Positions 55,432 to 63,456 of a stretch of 64,000 nucleotides of DNA are shown here, piece by piece. Both the position numbers and the translations under genes were made by a program. Origin of the DNA: Parvibaculum sp. (lineage in GTDB: Bacteria; Pseudomonadota; Alphaproteobacteria; Parvibaculales; Parvibaculaceae). The stretch is from NCBI GenBank assembly GCA_031291615.1, contig JARLIS010000061.1, positions 124,001 to 188,000 on the forward strand, read 5' to 3'. Position 1 is the stretch's first letter, and each line of letters starts with the position of its first letter. The notes below the pieces were generated by a model that saw only the letters and a program-made list of their open reading frames with translations, did no database searches and was not told the DNA's origin.

Positions 55432-56169
55432 TCAGGCGGCGACCGCTTTCAGCGTTTGTGTCCGTCCCGCTCGCGCGAATATCTCGCCCATCCGCTCCGT
55501 ATGCGAAACGAGATTGGCGTGGCTGAGCGCGCTTTCCTTCAGCGGGCTGTCGAAATCGGGCCCTATGATGCTCACGAGAAACGCAAAGGCCGTGACATCG
55601 GCAAGCGTCGGCCGGTCGCCGAAGAAAAACGGCTTGTCGCCAAGTATGTCGCCGATGGCCCTGAGATCGGCCGCGCCCAGCGCATAGATTTCGTCGCGTG
55701 CATGCCGGCCGGTGCCCTGCGCGTGAAGGCTCTGCATCCTTGCCTTGCGGATGGAACGCGGCAGGATCATGCGGAGCGGAAACGGCAGCCCGCCGAAGAA
55801 GAGACGGCGGAGCTTCGCCCAATTGGCGGGCTCGCTCCAGCGGCTGTAGAGCATCACGCTGTAGAGCCTTTCCTCGATCATCCGCTGCAAGGCGTGGCTC
55901 TGCGCGCGCTCGCGTGGAGTCAGGCCCTGATCGAGATCGACGCCTTGTTCGCGTGCGAGCCGCTCGAGGATGAGCGTCGAATCTCCCATGCGTTCGCCGT
56001 CGATTTCAACGAAGGGCATCTTGCCCTTGGGCCCGCTCGCCGGATTGCTGTCATGCGTGACCTCATAGGGCACGCCGGCGATCCTTAGAGCGGCCTCAAG
56101 CTTCACGCAGAAGGGGCCGGGATTGGGCGTTCCGGAAATGATGGGCGGAAAAACGTGAAGGCGGATCAT
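55432..56169 (-). CDS. glutathione S-transferase-like protein (FAX/metaxin type)
   Basis: A 245-residue two-domain GST-fold protein. The thioredoxin-like part (MIRLHVFPPIISGTPNPGPFCVKLEAALRIAGVPYEV, then KGKMPFVEIDG and the DSTLILERL gamma-site) leads to a helical C-domain with GDRPTLADVTAFAFLVSI. The N-terminal CxxC of some relatives is reduced to PFCVK. This is a FAX/metaxin-like GST of unknown substrate. GGGAGA upstream supports the ATG at 56169. It is divergent from the WYL regulator gene. Confidence 0.87.
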   Translation of the reverse strand: MIRLHVFPPIISGTPNPGPFCVKLEAALRIAGVPYEVTHDSNPASGPKGKMPFVEIDGERMGDSTLILERLAREQGVDLDQGLTPRERAQSHALQRMIEERLYSVMLYSRWSEPANWAKLRRLFFGGLPFPLRMILPRSIRKARMQSLHAQGTGRHARDEIYALGAADLRAIGDILGDKPFFFGDRPTLADVTAFAFLVSIIGPDFDSPLKESALSHANLVSHTERMGEIFARAGRTQTLKAVAA

Positions 56170-56211
56170 GGCGGCATCTCCCTTTGTTCGATTTCCCCTT
56201 ATACTGACACC

Positions 56212-56235
56212 CTGCTGACAGCATGCCGTCAGCAG
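56212..56235. promoter_or_regulatory. operator-like inverted repeat between GST and WYL genes
   Basis: CTGCTGAC-N8-GTCAGCAG, a perfect 8-bp inverted repeat with an 8-nt spacer, 40 nt upstream of the regulator start and 43 nt upstream of the GST start. Well placed for binding by the WYL regulator. Confidence 0.6.
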
Positions 56236-56274
56236 CCTTCAGCCAGTCTGGAGAGGCAAACCGGGAGAAGCCTC

Positions 56275-57018
56275 ATGCGCCGCGCCGACCGCCTCTTCGA
56301 CATCATCGAATTCCTGCGCCGTCACAAGCGCGTCGTCACCGCCGCCGAGCTTGCGGGCGAACTCGAAGTGTCGATGCGGACGATCTACCGCGACATAGCG
56401 GATTTGCAGGCGAGCCGCGTGCCGATAGAAGGCGAGGCGGGCCTCGGCTATATGCTGCGCTCGGGCTACGAATTGCCGCCGCTGATGTTCACCGAGGACG
56501 AGATCGAGGCGCTCGTCTTCGGCGCGCGCATGGTTCGCGCTTGGGGCGACGCGTCTTTCACGCAGGCCGCTGACGCCGCCGTCGCCAAGATCCGCGCCGT
56601 TCTGCCGCCGAGGCTCAATGAAATCGTCGAGGCCTCGCGCATTTCGGTGGCGCCCGGACGCATGCGCGGCAAGGACAATTACAATGCCCATCTGACGACC
56701 ATCCGCCACGCCATCCGCGAGCGCCGCAAGCTGCGCGTCGGCTATGCCGCGCTGACGGGCGAGGAAACGGTCCGCACCTTGCGGCCCCTCGGTCTCGCCT
56801 TTTTCGGCCCCTTCTGGATGCTGGCAAGCTGGTGCGAGCTTCGCCGCGACTTCCGCACTTTCCGCATCGAACGCATCGGCACGCTCGAAGTCACGGCGGA
56901 CATCTTCCACGACGAGCCCGGCAAGACGATGGACGATTTTATTGCCCGGCCGCAGGAGCGCATCGAAAACGCAGCCTTTGCTGGAAAGCAGGTCGAAAAG
57001 AAAAAAGGCCGGTCCTGA
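56275..57018 (+). CDS. YafY-type helix-turn-helix/WYL regulator
   Basis: A 247-residue regulator. The N-terminal HTH_11 domain (RADRLFDIIEFLRRHKRVVTAAELAGELEVSMRTIYRDIADLQ, residues 3-45) is followed by a linker and the WYL domain (RRKLRVGYAALTGEETVRTLRPLGLAFFGPFWMLASWCELRRDFRTFRIERI). The WYL fold binds nucleotides, DNA or other ligands in phage defence and stress regulators; here it is the plain YafY type. GGGAGAAG sits before the ATG at 56275. Likely target: the divergent GST gene. Its stop codon lies in the loop of a terminator hairpin. Confidence 0.93.
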   Translation: MRRADRLFDIIEFLRRHKRVVTAAELAGELEVSMRTIYRDIADLQASRVPIEGEAGLGYMLRSGYELPPLMFTEDEIEALVFGARMVRAWGDASFTQAADAAVAKIRAVLPPRLNEIVEASRISVAPGRMRGKDNYNAHLTTIRHAIRERRKLRVGYAALTGEETVRTLRPLGLAFFGPFWMLASWCELRRDFRTFRIERIGTLEVTADIFHDEPGKTMDDFIARPQERIENAAFAGKQVEKKKGRS

Positions 57019-57029
57019 GACCGGCCTTT
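57001..57029 (-). terminator. rho-independent terminator of pckA
   Basis: AAAGGCCGGTC-N4-GACCGGCCTTT with TTTTTT on the minus strand, 23 nt past the pckA stop. The stem overlaps the last codons of the WYL regulator gene and the loop is its stop codon (CTGA). Confidence 0.9.
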
Positions 57030-57051
57030 CTGCATTGCTTGAAGCGATGCC

Positions 57052-58665
57052 TTATTCGGCGGCGGCCTTCGGCGCGGGCGCGGCGGCGCGCACTTCCGGG
57101 TCGACCTTGTCTTCGAACTTGGCGAAGTTCGCGATGAACATCTTCACGACCTTCTGCGCCTGCGCATCGTAAGCGGCCTTGTCGGCCCAGGTGTCGCGCG
57201 GGTTCAGGATCTTCGCATCGACGCCCGGCACGTTGACCGGAACCTGGAAGCCGAAATTCGGGTCCATGCGGAACTCGACGCCGGCAAGCGAGCCGTCGAG
57301 GGCGGCGGCGAGGAGCGCGCGCGTCGCCTTGATCGGCATGCGGCTGCCCGTGCCATAGGCGCCGCCCGTCCAGCCCGTGTTGACGAGCCAGCAATCGACC
57401 TTGTGCTCGGCGATGAGCGAGCGCAGCAGATTGCCGTAATCGGTGGGGTGGCGCGACATGAAGGGTCCGCCGAAGCAGGTCGAGAAGGTCGCTTCCGGCT
57501 CCGTCACGCCCTTTTCGGTACCCGCGACCTTCGCCGTATAGCCCGAAAGGAAGTGATACATGGCCTGGCTCGGCGTGAGCTTGGCGATGGGCGGCAGCAC
57601 GCCGAAGGCGTCGGCCGTCAGCATGATGATGTTCTTGGGGTGCGGCGCGCGGCCCGTAGCGCTCGCATTCGGAATGAAGGAGAGCGGATAGGCGCCGCGG
57701 GAATTTTCCGCAAGCGCCGCGCTGTCGAGATCGAGCTCGCGCGTATCCTCGTCCATCACCACGTTTTCGAGCACGGTGCCGAAGCGCTTGGTCACCGCGT
57801 AGATCTCGGGCTCGGCTTCCGCCGACAGCTTGATCATCTTCGCATAGCAGCCGCCTTCGAAGTTGAAGACGCCGCTTTCCGACCAGCCATGCTCGTCGTC
57901 GCCGATGAGCGTGCGCGTCGCAACCGCCGAGAGCGTCGTCTTGCCAGTGCCCGAAAGGCCGAAGAAGATCGCCGTGTCGCCCGCCGGGCCGACATTGGCC
58001 GAGCAATGCATCGGCATCACGCGCTTGCCGGGCAGATCGTAGTTCAGCATCGAGAAGACAGACTTCTTGATTTCGCCCGCATAGGACGTTCCGCCGATCA
58101 GCACGATGCGCTTGGCGAAGTTGCAGGCGATGACGGTGCCGGTCCGCACACCGTACTTCTCGGGGTCCGCCTCGAAGCTCGGCAGGTCGATGATCGTGAA
58201 CTGCGGCAGGAAGTTCTCAAGCTCTTCGGCCTTGGGTTCGATCAGCAGGTTCTGGATGAAGAGCGAGTGCCAGGCATATTCGCTGTAGACGCGGGTGGCG
58301 AGGCGATGGACCGGGTCGGCGCCGCCGAAAAGGTCCTGGATGAAAAGCTCGCGGCCTTCGGCGTGTTTCAGCATGTCGGCGTGGAGGAGGTCGAAGGCTT
58401 CCGGCGTCATCGCCTTGTTGTTGTCCCACCAGACCGTGTTTTCGGTGGTGGCGTCGCGGACGATGAACTTGTCCTTGGCGGAACGGCCGGTGTGAACGCC
58501 CGTCTTGACGACGAAGGGGCCGTCGGCGGCGATGCTGCCTTCTCCGCGGCGGACCGCTTCTTCATAGAGCGCGGCGGGACGGTAGTTCCAATGCGCGGCG
58601 GCCAGATGTTTGAAGCCGCTTTTGTCTACGCCGTGTTTGCTGATGATAGGCCCGCTCTGTTTCAC
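57052..58665 (-). CDS. pckA: phosphoenolpyruvate carboxykinase (ATP)
   Basis: Gluconeogenic enzyme converting oxaloacetate and ATP to phosphoenolpyruvate. The 537-residue protein has the kinase 1a loop GLSGTGKT (236-243), the oxaloacetate/Mn block [12 protein letters not shown] and [19 protein letters not shown], and [26 protein letters not shown] start at 58665 with AAGGAGAG upstream. It is divergent from chvI. In Rhizobiales pckA is often next to the chvI/chvG/hprK block, as here. Confidence 0.97.
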   Translation of the reverse strand: MKQSGPIISKHGVDKSGFKHLAAAHWNYRPAALYEEAVRRGEGSIAADGPFVVKTGVHTGRSAKDKFIVRDATTENTVWWDNNKAMTPEAFDLLHADMLKHAEGRELFIQDLFGGADPVHRLATRVYSEYAWHSLFIQNLLIEPKAEELENFLPQFTIIDLPSFEADPEKYGVRTGTVIACNFAKRIVLIGGTSYAGEIKKSVFSMLNYDLPGKRVMPMHCSANVGPAGDTAIFFGLSGTGKTTLSAVATRTLIGDDEHGWSESGVFNFEGGCYAKMIKLSAEAEPEIYAVTKRFGTVLENVVMDEDTRELDLDSAALAENSRGAYPLSFIPNASATGRAPHPKNIIMLTADAFGVLPPIAKLTPSQAMYHFLSGYTAKVAGTEKGVTEPEATFSTCFGGPFMSRHPTDYGNLLRSLIAEHKVDCWLVNTGWTGGAYGTGSRMPIKATRALLAAALDGSLAGVEFRMDPNFGFQVPVNVPGVDAKILNPRDTWADKAAYDAQAQKVVKMFIANFAKFEDKVDPEVRAAAPAPKAAAE

Positions 58666-59256
58666 GCCTGCTCTCCTTGGTCCATACGCATCGAACTTGC
58701 CGTTCCGGTCCTTGCCGGAGCTGTTGGGGCGGGAAAATCTCCTCCCCCATCGGGGCCTTATTGTGGCCGCCGGCTGTCCGTCTGCCTGTTCTGAATTCTG
58801 TTGTTCTTGGTCTCGCCTCGGCCGGCCCGGTTTTACGTCCGGCCTCGGCCCCCGCTTGAAATTATCCTAGCACGCCCGCTTGCCCGCGCCGAAGGCCGAC
58901 CGCCGATCTTGGTGAACGGGTCTGGGCGCGCGGGCCCCCGAAACGGCCGCACATTAGTTGCGACATAATCGCAACGCAACTGGAAGCGGCAGCCATGGGC
59001 CTCATTGGGGCAGGGCTCTTCGCCGCAGTCTGGCCAACCCCCATTTCGGGGACGATCCGGCCAGGCCCACGATATTATGGGCATGAACCGTGGCGCGGCC
59101 TGGCTCAAGTGCTTATACTGCCGCCACATTTTAGGCCAAAAGCAACCCTAAGCCTTGCGCCCGCATGTAATTTGGCGGGCGGAGCCGGTCATGTCTCACG
59201 AGGGGTTGCGGATGGAAGATGCTGGAAAAGACGCACTTCAAAAGGGACGGGGCCCG
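58666..59256. promoter_or_regulatory. long divergent spacer pckA-chvI
   Basis: This 591-nt stretch holds no gene I can support. It has a Fur-like palindrome at 58957-58975, a C/G-rich hairpin set (CCCCCATTTCGGGG-type at 59038-59051), and a -10-like TATACT at 59115-59120 toward chvI. Short frames on either strand do not resemble proteins, except one on the minus strand (58833-59129), which has a Cys-rich piece I cannot confirm. Confidence 0.45.
58957..58975. promoter_or_regulatory. GTTGCGA-N5-TCGCAAC palindrome, Fur-like geometry
   Basis: A perfect 7-5-7 inverted repeat (19 bp) in the pckA/chvI spacer. Geometry and the TTGCGA half-site resemble 19-bp Fur-type boxes reported in alphaproteobacteria; the regulator is inferred. 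It is about 290 nt from both flanking genes. Confidence 0.45.
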
Positions 59257-59958
59257 ATGCCGACCATCGCGCTGGTCGACGACGACCGCAACATTCTGAC
59301 CTCGGTGAGCATGGCGCTCGAAGCCGAGGGCTATCACGTGCAGACCTATACGGACGGCGCCGCCGCCCTTGCGGGCCTGTCGGCCAATCCGCCCGACGTT
59401 GCCGTCTTCGACATCAAGATGCCGCGCATGGACGGCATGGAGCTTCTGCGCCGCCTGCGCCAGAAATCCGACCTGCCGGTCATCTTCCTGACGTCGAAGG
59501 ACGACGAGATCGACGAACTCTTCGGCCTCAAGATGGGCGCCGACGACTACATCACCAAGCCCTTCTCCCAGCGTCTCCTTGTCGAGCGCGTCAAGGCGGT
59601 GCTCCGCCGCGTCGCGCCGAAGGTCGAAGGCGCGCCCGCCGAAGGCGCCGAGAAGATCGTTCTGGAACGCGGCAAGCTGGTGCTCGATCCCGAGCGCCAC
59701 TCCTGCACCTGGGATGGAAAGCCGGTCATCCTCACGGTCACGGAATTTCTGATCCTTCAGGCGCTGGCGCAGCGGCCCGGCTATGTGAAGAGCCGCGACT
59801 CGCTGATGGATGCGGCCTATGACGATCAGGTCTATGTCGACGACCGCACCATCGACAGCCACATCAAGCGGCTGCGTAAGAAATTCAAGGAAGTCGACGA
59901 CGACTTCGACGCCATCGAAACGCTTTATGGCGTCGGCTACCGCTACCGCGAAAACTGA
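59257..59958 (+). CDS. chvI: response regulator ChvI
   Basis: OmpR/PhoB-type response regulator of the envelope-stress and host-interaction system of Rhizobiales. The 233-residue protein has a receiver ([22 protein letters not shown]; phospho-acceptor D52 in [12 protein letters not shown] in ITKPFSQ) and a winged-helix output domain ending [39 protein letters not shown] is the family's usual N-terminus; an ATG at 59212, with AGGGG upstream, would add 15 residues and cannot be excluded. chvG follows 41 nt downstream. Confidence 0.95.
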   Translation: MPTIALVDDDRNILTSVSMALEAEGYHVQTYTDGAAALAGLSANPPDVAVFDIKMPRMDGMELLRRLRQKSDLPVIFLTSKDDEIDELFGLKMGADDYITKPFSQRLLVERVKAVLRRVAPKVEGAPAEGAEKIVLERGKLVLDPERHSCTWDGKPVILTVTEFLILQALAQRPGYVKSRDSLMDAAYDDQVYVDDRTIDSHIKRLRKKFKEVDDDFDAIETLYGVGYRYREN

Positions 59959-59999
59959 TCCATGCGCTTCGCAAACAGGCGGGCACGGATGATGAATTC

Positions 60000-61895
60000 A
60001 TGGCGAGCGTGACGGATCATGACGCGGACGGACATGTTCCGCCGCCGCGCGGCGCAAAACCTTTGCGCGCCGCCGACGGCCGAACCGCCGACCGCCGGAC
60101 TGCCGACCGTCAAAGACCGCACCCCGCCGCAGCGGGACCGCGCCACGTAGTCGACCGATTGATCGCGCGCGGCTTTGCGGCCTTTCGCGGCTTCCTGCTG
60201 CGCGGCCGTTTTTCGAGCCTGACCCGCCGTATCGTCGTCTTCAACGTCGTCGCGCTCTGCGTGCTGGTGAGCGGCGTTCTCTATCTCAACCAGTTCCGCG
60301 AAGGCCTGATCGACGCGCGCCGCCAGAGCCTTCTGACACAGGCCGAAATCATCGCCGGCGCCATCGCCGAAAACGCGACCTCCAATCCCGAGGCGCAGGT
60401 CATCGATCCGCTGGCGCGCCGCAACGGCAAGCCCCTCGACATTCGTCCGCGCACGCAGGCCGACATGGACGACGAGACGGGCGACCACGAGCTGCCGATC
60501 ATCCCTGAAAATGCCGCGCCCATCCTGCGCCGCCTCGTGCTGCCGACGCAGACGCGCGCGCGCCTCTACGACAAGGACGGCTGGCTCATCCTCGATTCGC
60601 GCCAGCTCACCGCGTCGAGCCAGATCGTCGCCTTCGAATTGCCGCCGCCCGCTGGCGCCGATGCGCGCGGCCCCATGGCGCGCATCTTCGATGCGCTGAT
60701 GAAACTTCTTCCCGGCCGCGATCTCGAACGCTACCGCGAAGCGGGCAGCCAGAACGGCTCCGTCTACAGCGAAGTCGCCCGCGCGCAGACGGGCCTGCCT
60801 TCCAGCATGGAGCGCGTCAACGATCGCGGCGAGCTGATCGTCTCCGTCGCCGTGCCGATCCAACGCTATCGCGCCGTGCTCGGCACCTTGATGCTGTCCA
60901 CGCGCGGCGGCGACATCGACAGCATCGTGCGCGCCGAACGTCTCGCCATCGTGCAGGTCTTCCTCGTCGCGCTGGGCGTTGCGATCCTTCTCTCGGTGCT
61001 TCTTGCCGGCACCATCGCCGAACCCGTGCGGCGTCTGGCCGAATCGGCCGAAATCGTCCGCCGCGGCAAGACGCGCCGCGCGCAGATCCCAGACTTCACC
61101 GACCGTCGCGACGAGATCGGCGAATTGTCCGGCGCGCTGCGCGACATGATGAACGCGCTCTATAGCCGCATCGACGCCATCGAAAGTTTCGCCGCCGACG
61201 TCGCGCATGAATTGAAGAACCCCCTGACCTCGCTCCGCAGCGCCGTCGAAACCTTCGCCTTCGCCAAGGACGAGGCGTCGAAGGCGCGCCTGATGGCGAT
61301 CATCCAGGACGATGTGAAACGCATCGACCGGCTGATCAGCGACATCTCGAATGCCTCGCGCCTCGATGCCGAGCTGTCGCGCGAGGAAATGGAAGACGTC
61401 AATGTTGCGACGCTGCTCGAAACCGTTTGCGACATCTTCACCGAAACGGGCGTCACGGGTGCGGCCCGCGTCGAGCTGGAGATCGAGCCCGGCGCGCCCG
61501 GTCGCGCCGGCATGATCGTCAAGGGTTTCGACATGCGTCTCGGCCAGGTGGTGCGGAATCTCATCGACAACGCGCTTTCCTTCAGCCCGCCGGGCGCCGT
61601 CGTGCATGTCCGGGCGCGCCGCGCGCCGGGCCGGATCGTCATCACCGTCGAGGACGAGGGCCCCGGCATACCGCCCGACAATTTCGAGCGCATCTTCGAC
61701 CGCTTCCATACCGATCGCCCCGACAGCTTCGGCGAGCATTCCGGCCTCGGTCTTGCGATCTCGAAACAAATCGTCGAGGCGCATCACGGCACGATCCGCG
61801 CCGAAAACCGGATCAAGGAAGACCGGAGCACAGGAGAGTCGCAGATTTGCGGCGCGCGCTTCGTCGTCGAGCTGCCGACGCCGACGGAGGCGTGA
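60000..61895 (+). CDS. chvG: sensor histidine kinase ChvG
   Basis: Membrane sensor kinase partner of ChvI. The 631-residue protein: a proline/arginine-rich cytoplasmic lead with a small repeat (GRTADRRTADR), helix 1 (IVVFNVVALCVLVSGVLYL), a periplasmic sensing domain of about 200 residues, helix 2 (VFLVALGVAILLSVLLAG), HAMP linker, H-box AADVAHELKNPLTSL (H403), and HATPase (NLIDNALSFSPPGA, EDEGPGIPPDNF, GLGLAISKQI). The gene overlaps hprK by 4 nt (GTGA). Confidence 0.95.
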   Translation: MASVTDHDADGHVPPPRGAKPLRAADGRTADRRTADRQRPHPAAAGPRHVVDRLIARGFAAFRGFLLRGRFSSLTRRIVVFNVVALCVLVSGVLYLNQFREGLIDARRQSLLTQAEIIAGAIAENATSNPEAQVIDPLARRNGKPLDIRPRTQADMDDETGDHELPIIPENAAPILRRLVLPTQTRARLYDKDGWLILDSRQLTASSQIVAFELPPPAGADARGPMARIFDALMKLLPGRDLERYREAGSQNGSVYSEVARAQTGLPSSMERVNDRGELIVSVAVPIQRYRAVLGTLMLSTRGGDIDSIVRAERLAIVQVFLVALGVAILLSVLLAGTIAEPVRRLAESAEIVRRGKTRRAQIPDFTDRRDEIGELSGALRDMMNALYSRIDAIESFAADVAHELKNPLTSLRSAVETFAFAKDEASKARLMAIIQDDVKRIDRLISDISNASRLDAELSREEMEDVNVATLLETVCDIFTETGVTGAARVELEIEPGAPGRAGMIVKGFDMRLGQVVRNLIDNALSFSPPGAVVHVRARRAPGRIVITVEDEGPGIPPDNFERIFDRFHTDRPDSFGEHSGLGLAISKQIVEAHHGTIRAENRIKEDRSTGESQICGARFVVELPTPTEA

Positions 61896-62359
61896 GCTTG
61901 TCCCGCCTCGTTCACGGCGCCTGTGTCGCCTTCGGTGCGCGCGGCGTGTTGCTGCGGGGGCCGTCGGGCTCCGGCAAGTCCGATCTCGCCTTTCGCCTGA
62001 TCGGTCTCGGTGCCGTGCTCGTCGCCGACGATCAGGTGGCGCTGGCGGCCGAGGACGGGCGACTCGTCGCGAGCGCGCCCGAACGCCTTTTCGGCCTTCT
62101 CGAACTGCGCGGACTGGGCCTCGCCTCCATGCCCGTCGCGGCCCGTGCCGGGCTTGCGCTTGTCGTGGATCTCGTCCCCCGCGACGCTGTGCCGCGCCTT
62201 CCCGAACCCCGCCATGCGACGCTAGAAGGCCTGGACCTGCCTCTTCTGGCGCTCCACGCATTTGACCTGACAGCCGCAGTAAAGGTACGACTCGCCCTCG
62301 AAACCATAGCCGTCCACGGTTTTCCCGGCGACGACGGGAGGCTGGGCGGCCCGGCCTGA
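61892..62359 (+). CDS. hprK: short HPr kinase/phosphorylase
   Basis: A 155-residue HprK of the alphaproteobacterial short type: only the C-terminal kinase domain, the N-terminal domain of Gram-positive HprK being absent. It has Walker A GPSGSGKS (23-30), the metal-site region VLVADDQVAL and ELRGLGLASMPV. It phosphorylates HPr on a serine. GTG start inside the chvG stop (GTGA), preceded by GGAGG, indicates translational coupling. Confidence 0.92.
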   Translation: MSLSRLVHGACVAFGARGVLLRGPSGSGKSDLAFRLIGLGAVLVADDQVALAAEDGRLVASAPERLFGLLELRGLGLASMPVAARAGLALVVDLVPRDAVPRLPEPRHATLEGLDLPLLALHAFDLTAAVKVRLALETIAVHGFPGDDGRLGGPA

Positions 62360-62442
62360 AAGGCTGCCAGCCGCGCGCTTGTGTTTAGAACGCGATTGGA
62401 GGCACGATACGGCCCTTCGCGGGGGCGCGGGCCGCTGTCCGG

Positions 62443-62569
62443 ACCTGAATTCAGGTTGCGGCGGTCGGGGCATGGCCCGGTTGGCGCTGACTTCCCGGAA
62501 TATCGGTTGGTCCGGGTGCGATAGCTTGAGCGTGGACGTCCCGCAAAGCCGCCGAGCTTGTGCGGGACG
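62443..62569. promoter_or_regulatory. palindrome and hairpin in front of the EIIA gene
   Basis: The 229-nt gap hprK-EIIA holds the perfect palindrome ACCTGAATTCAGGT (62443-62456) and a 9-bp stem CGTCCCGCA/TGCGGGACG (62537-62569) that ends 19 nt before the EIIA start. Operator and mRNA-structure roles are both possible; neither is shown. Confidence 0.4.
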
Positions 62570-62588
62570 CGCTCTAAGAGGGCAGTTG

Positions 62589-62996
62589 ATGATCGGATTA
62601 GTACTCGTAACCCATGGGGCCTTGGCCAGCCAGTTCGTCGCGGCCGTGGAACATGTCGTGGGTCCGCAGCGCCAGGTCGCCGCGATTTGCATCGGCCCCG
62701 ACGACGACATGGAGCAGCGCCGCAAGGACATTCTCGATGCGGTCGCAAAGTCGGATTCGGGCGACGGCGTCATTTTGCTGACCGACATGTTCGGCGGCAC
62801 GCCGTCGAACCTCGCCATCTCCGTCATGGACAAGGCGAAGGTCGAAGTGATTGCCGGCGTCAATCTTCCCATGCTCATCAAGCTCGCAAGCGTCCGCGAT
62901 ACGGTGAGCCTCGGCAAGGCCGTCGACCTCGCACAGGAATCGGGCCGCAAATATATCTCGATCGCAAGCCGCGTGCTGGCGGGCGACGGGGCCTGA
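62589..62996 (+). CDS. PTS EIIA component, mannose family
   Basis: A 135-residue EIIA-Man-type protein; H9 in LVTHG is the phosphorylated residue, and LLTDMFGGTPSN is the second family block. No membrane EII components occur here, so it acts as a regulatory branch of the phosphotransferase system, as known in Rhizobiales, with HPr and the HprK encoded alongside. AGAGGG before the ATG at 62589. HPr gene follows 4 nt later. Confidence 0.94.
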   Translation: MIGLVLVTHGALASQFVAAVEHVVGPQRQVAAICIGPDDDMEQRRKDILDAVAKSDSGDGVILLTDMFGGTPSNLAISVMDKAKVEVIAGVNLPMLIKLASVRDTVSLGKAVDLAQESGRKYISIASRVLAGDGA

Positions 62997-63000
62997 TCGC

Positions 63001-63303
63001 ATGGACGAAGCTTCGCCCGACAGCGCCCGGCGTCCGTTGAACCGCCTCCTCAACATCGTCAACAGCCGCGGCCTGCATGCGCGGGCCTCGGCGAAATTCG
63101 TTCAGTGTGCGGAGAAGTACGACGCCGCCATCAAGGTCTCCAAGGACGGCAACGAAGTCTCCGGAACCTCGATCATGGGCCTGATGATGCTCGCCGCCGC
63201 GCCCGGCTGCTGCATCCTGATCGAAGCGGACGGGCCTGAGGCCGAAGCCGCCCTCGAAGCGCTCTCGGCCCTCGTCTCGGACGGTTTCGGCGAGCGCGAC
63301 TAG
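63001..63303 (+). CDS. ptsH: phosphocarrier protein HPr
   Basis: A 100-residue phosphocarrier. H26 in GLHARAS is the EI-dependent site; S57 in GTSIMGLMML is the regulatory serine phosphorylated by HprK. A 17-residue N-terminal extension precedes the usual domain. It starts 4 nt after the EIIA stop. It completes the HprK-EIIA-HPr module, whose known role in alphaproteobacteria is regulatory (ChvG/ChvI, nitrogen and carbon status) rather than sugar transport. Confidence 0.95.
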   Translation: MDEASPDSARRPLNRLLNIVNSRGLHARASAKFVQCAEKYDAAIKVSKDGNEVSGTSIMGLMMLAAAPGCCILIEADGPEAEAALEALSALVSDGFGERD

Positions 63304-63340
63304 ATTTTCCGCCCCGCGCCGGCCCCGCCGAAACAAAGAC

Positions 63341-63392
63341 ATAAACATTTCTTTATATCGATATTGCATCGGAATGGGGCGGCTGCTATAAG
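63341..63392 (+). promoter_or_regulatory. ahcY promoter with AT-rich palindromes
   Basis: -35 TTGCAT (63364-63369), 17 nt, -10 TATAAG (63387-63392). Directly upstream lie ATAAA-N6-TTTAT (63341-63356) and the perfect palindrome ATATCGATAT (63355-63364), the latter touching the -35. AT-rich operators of this kind occur at S-adenosylhomocysteine-cycle genes regulated by ArsR-family proteins; the identity here is inferred. Confidence 0.6.
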
Positions 63393-63456
63393 GCCGGAAA
63401 CCCTCGCCGGGGCGCTTTCGCGCGCCCATGGCCATGCCCGCTTCCAAGGAGCCCCC

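Noticed and set aside
58833..59129. 98-codon minus-strand frame with a Cys-rich piece
   Set aside because: No ribosome site, no recognised motif, and it spans the palindrome; kept only as a remark in the spacer entry.
63304..63456. Possible SAH or SAM riboswitch upstream of ahcY
   Set aside because: The predicted 5' leader is only about 58 nt and no known conserved core or pseudoknot pattern could be matched.
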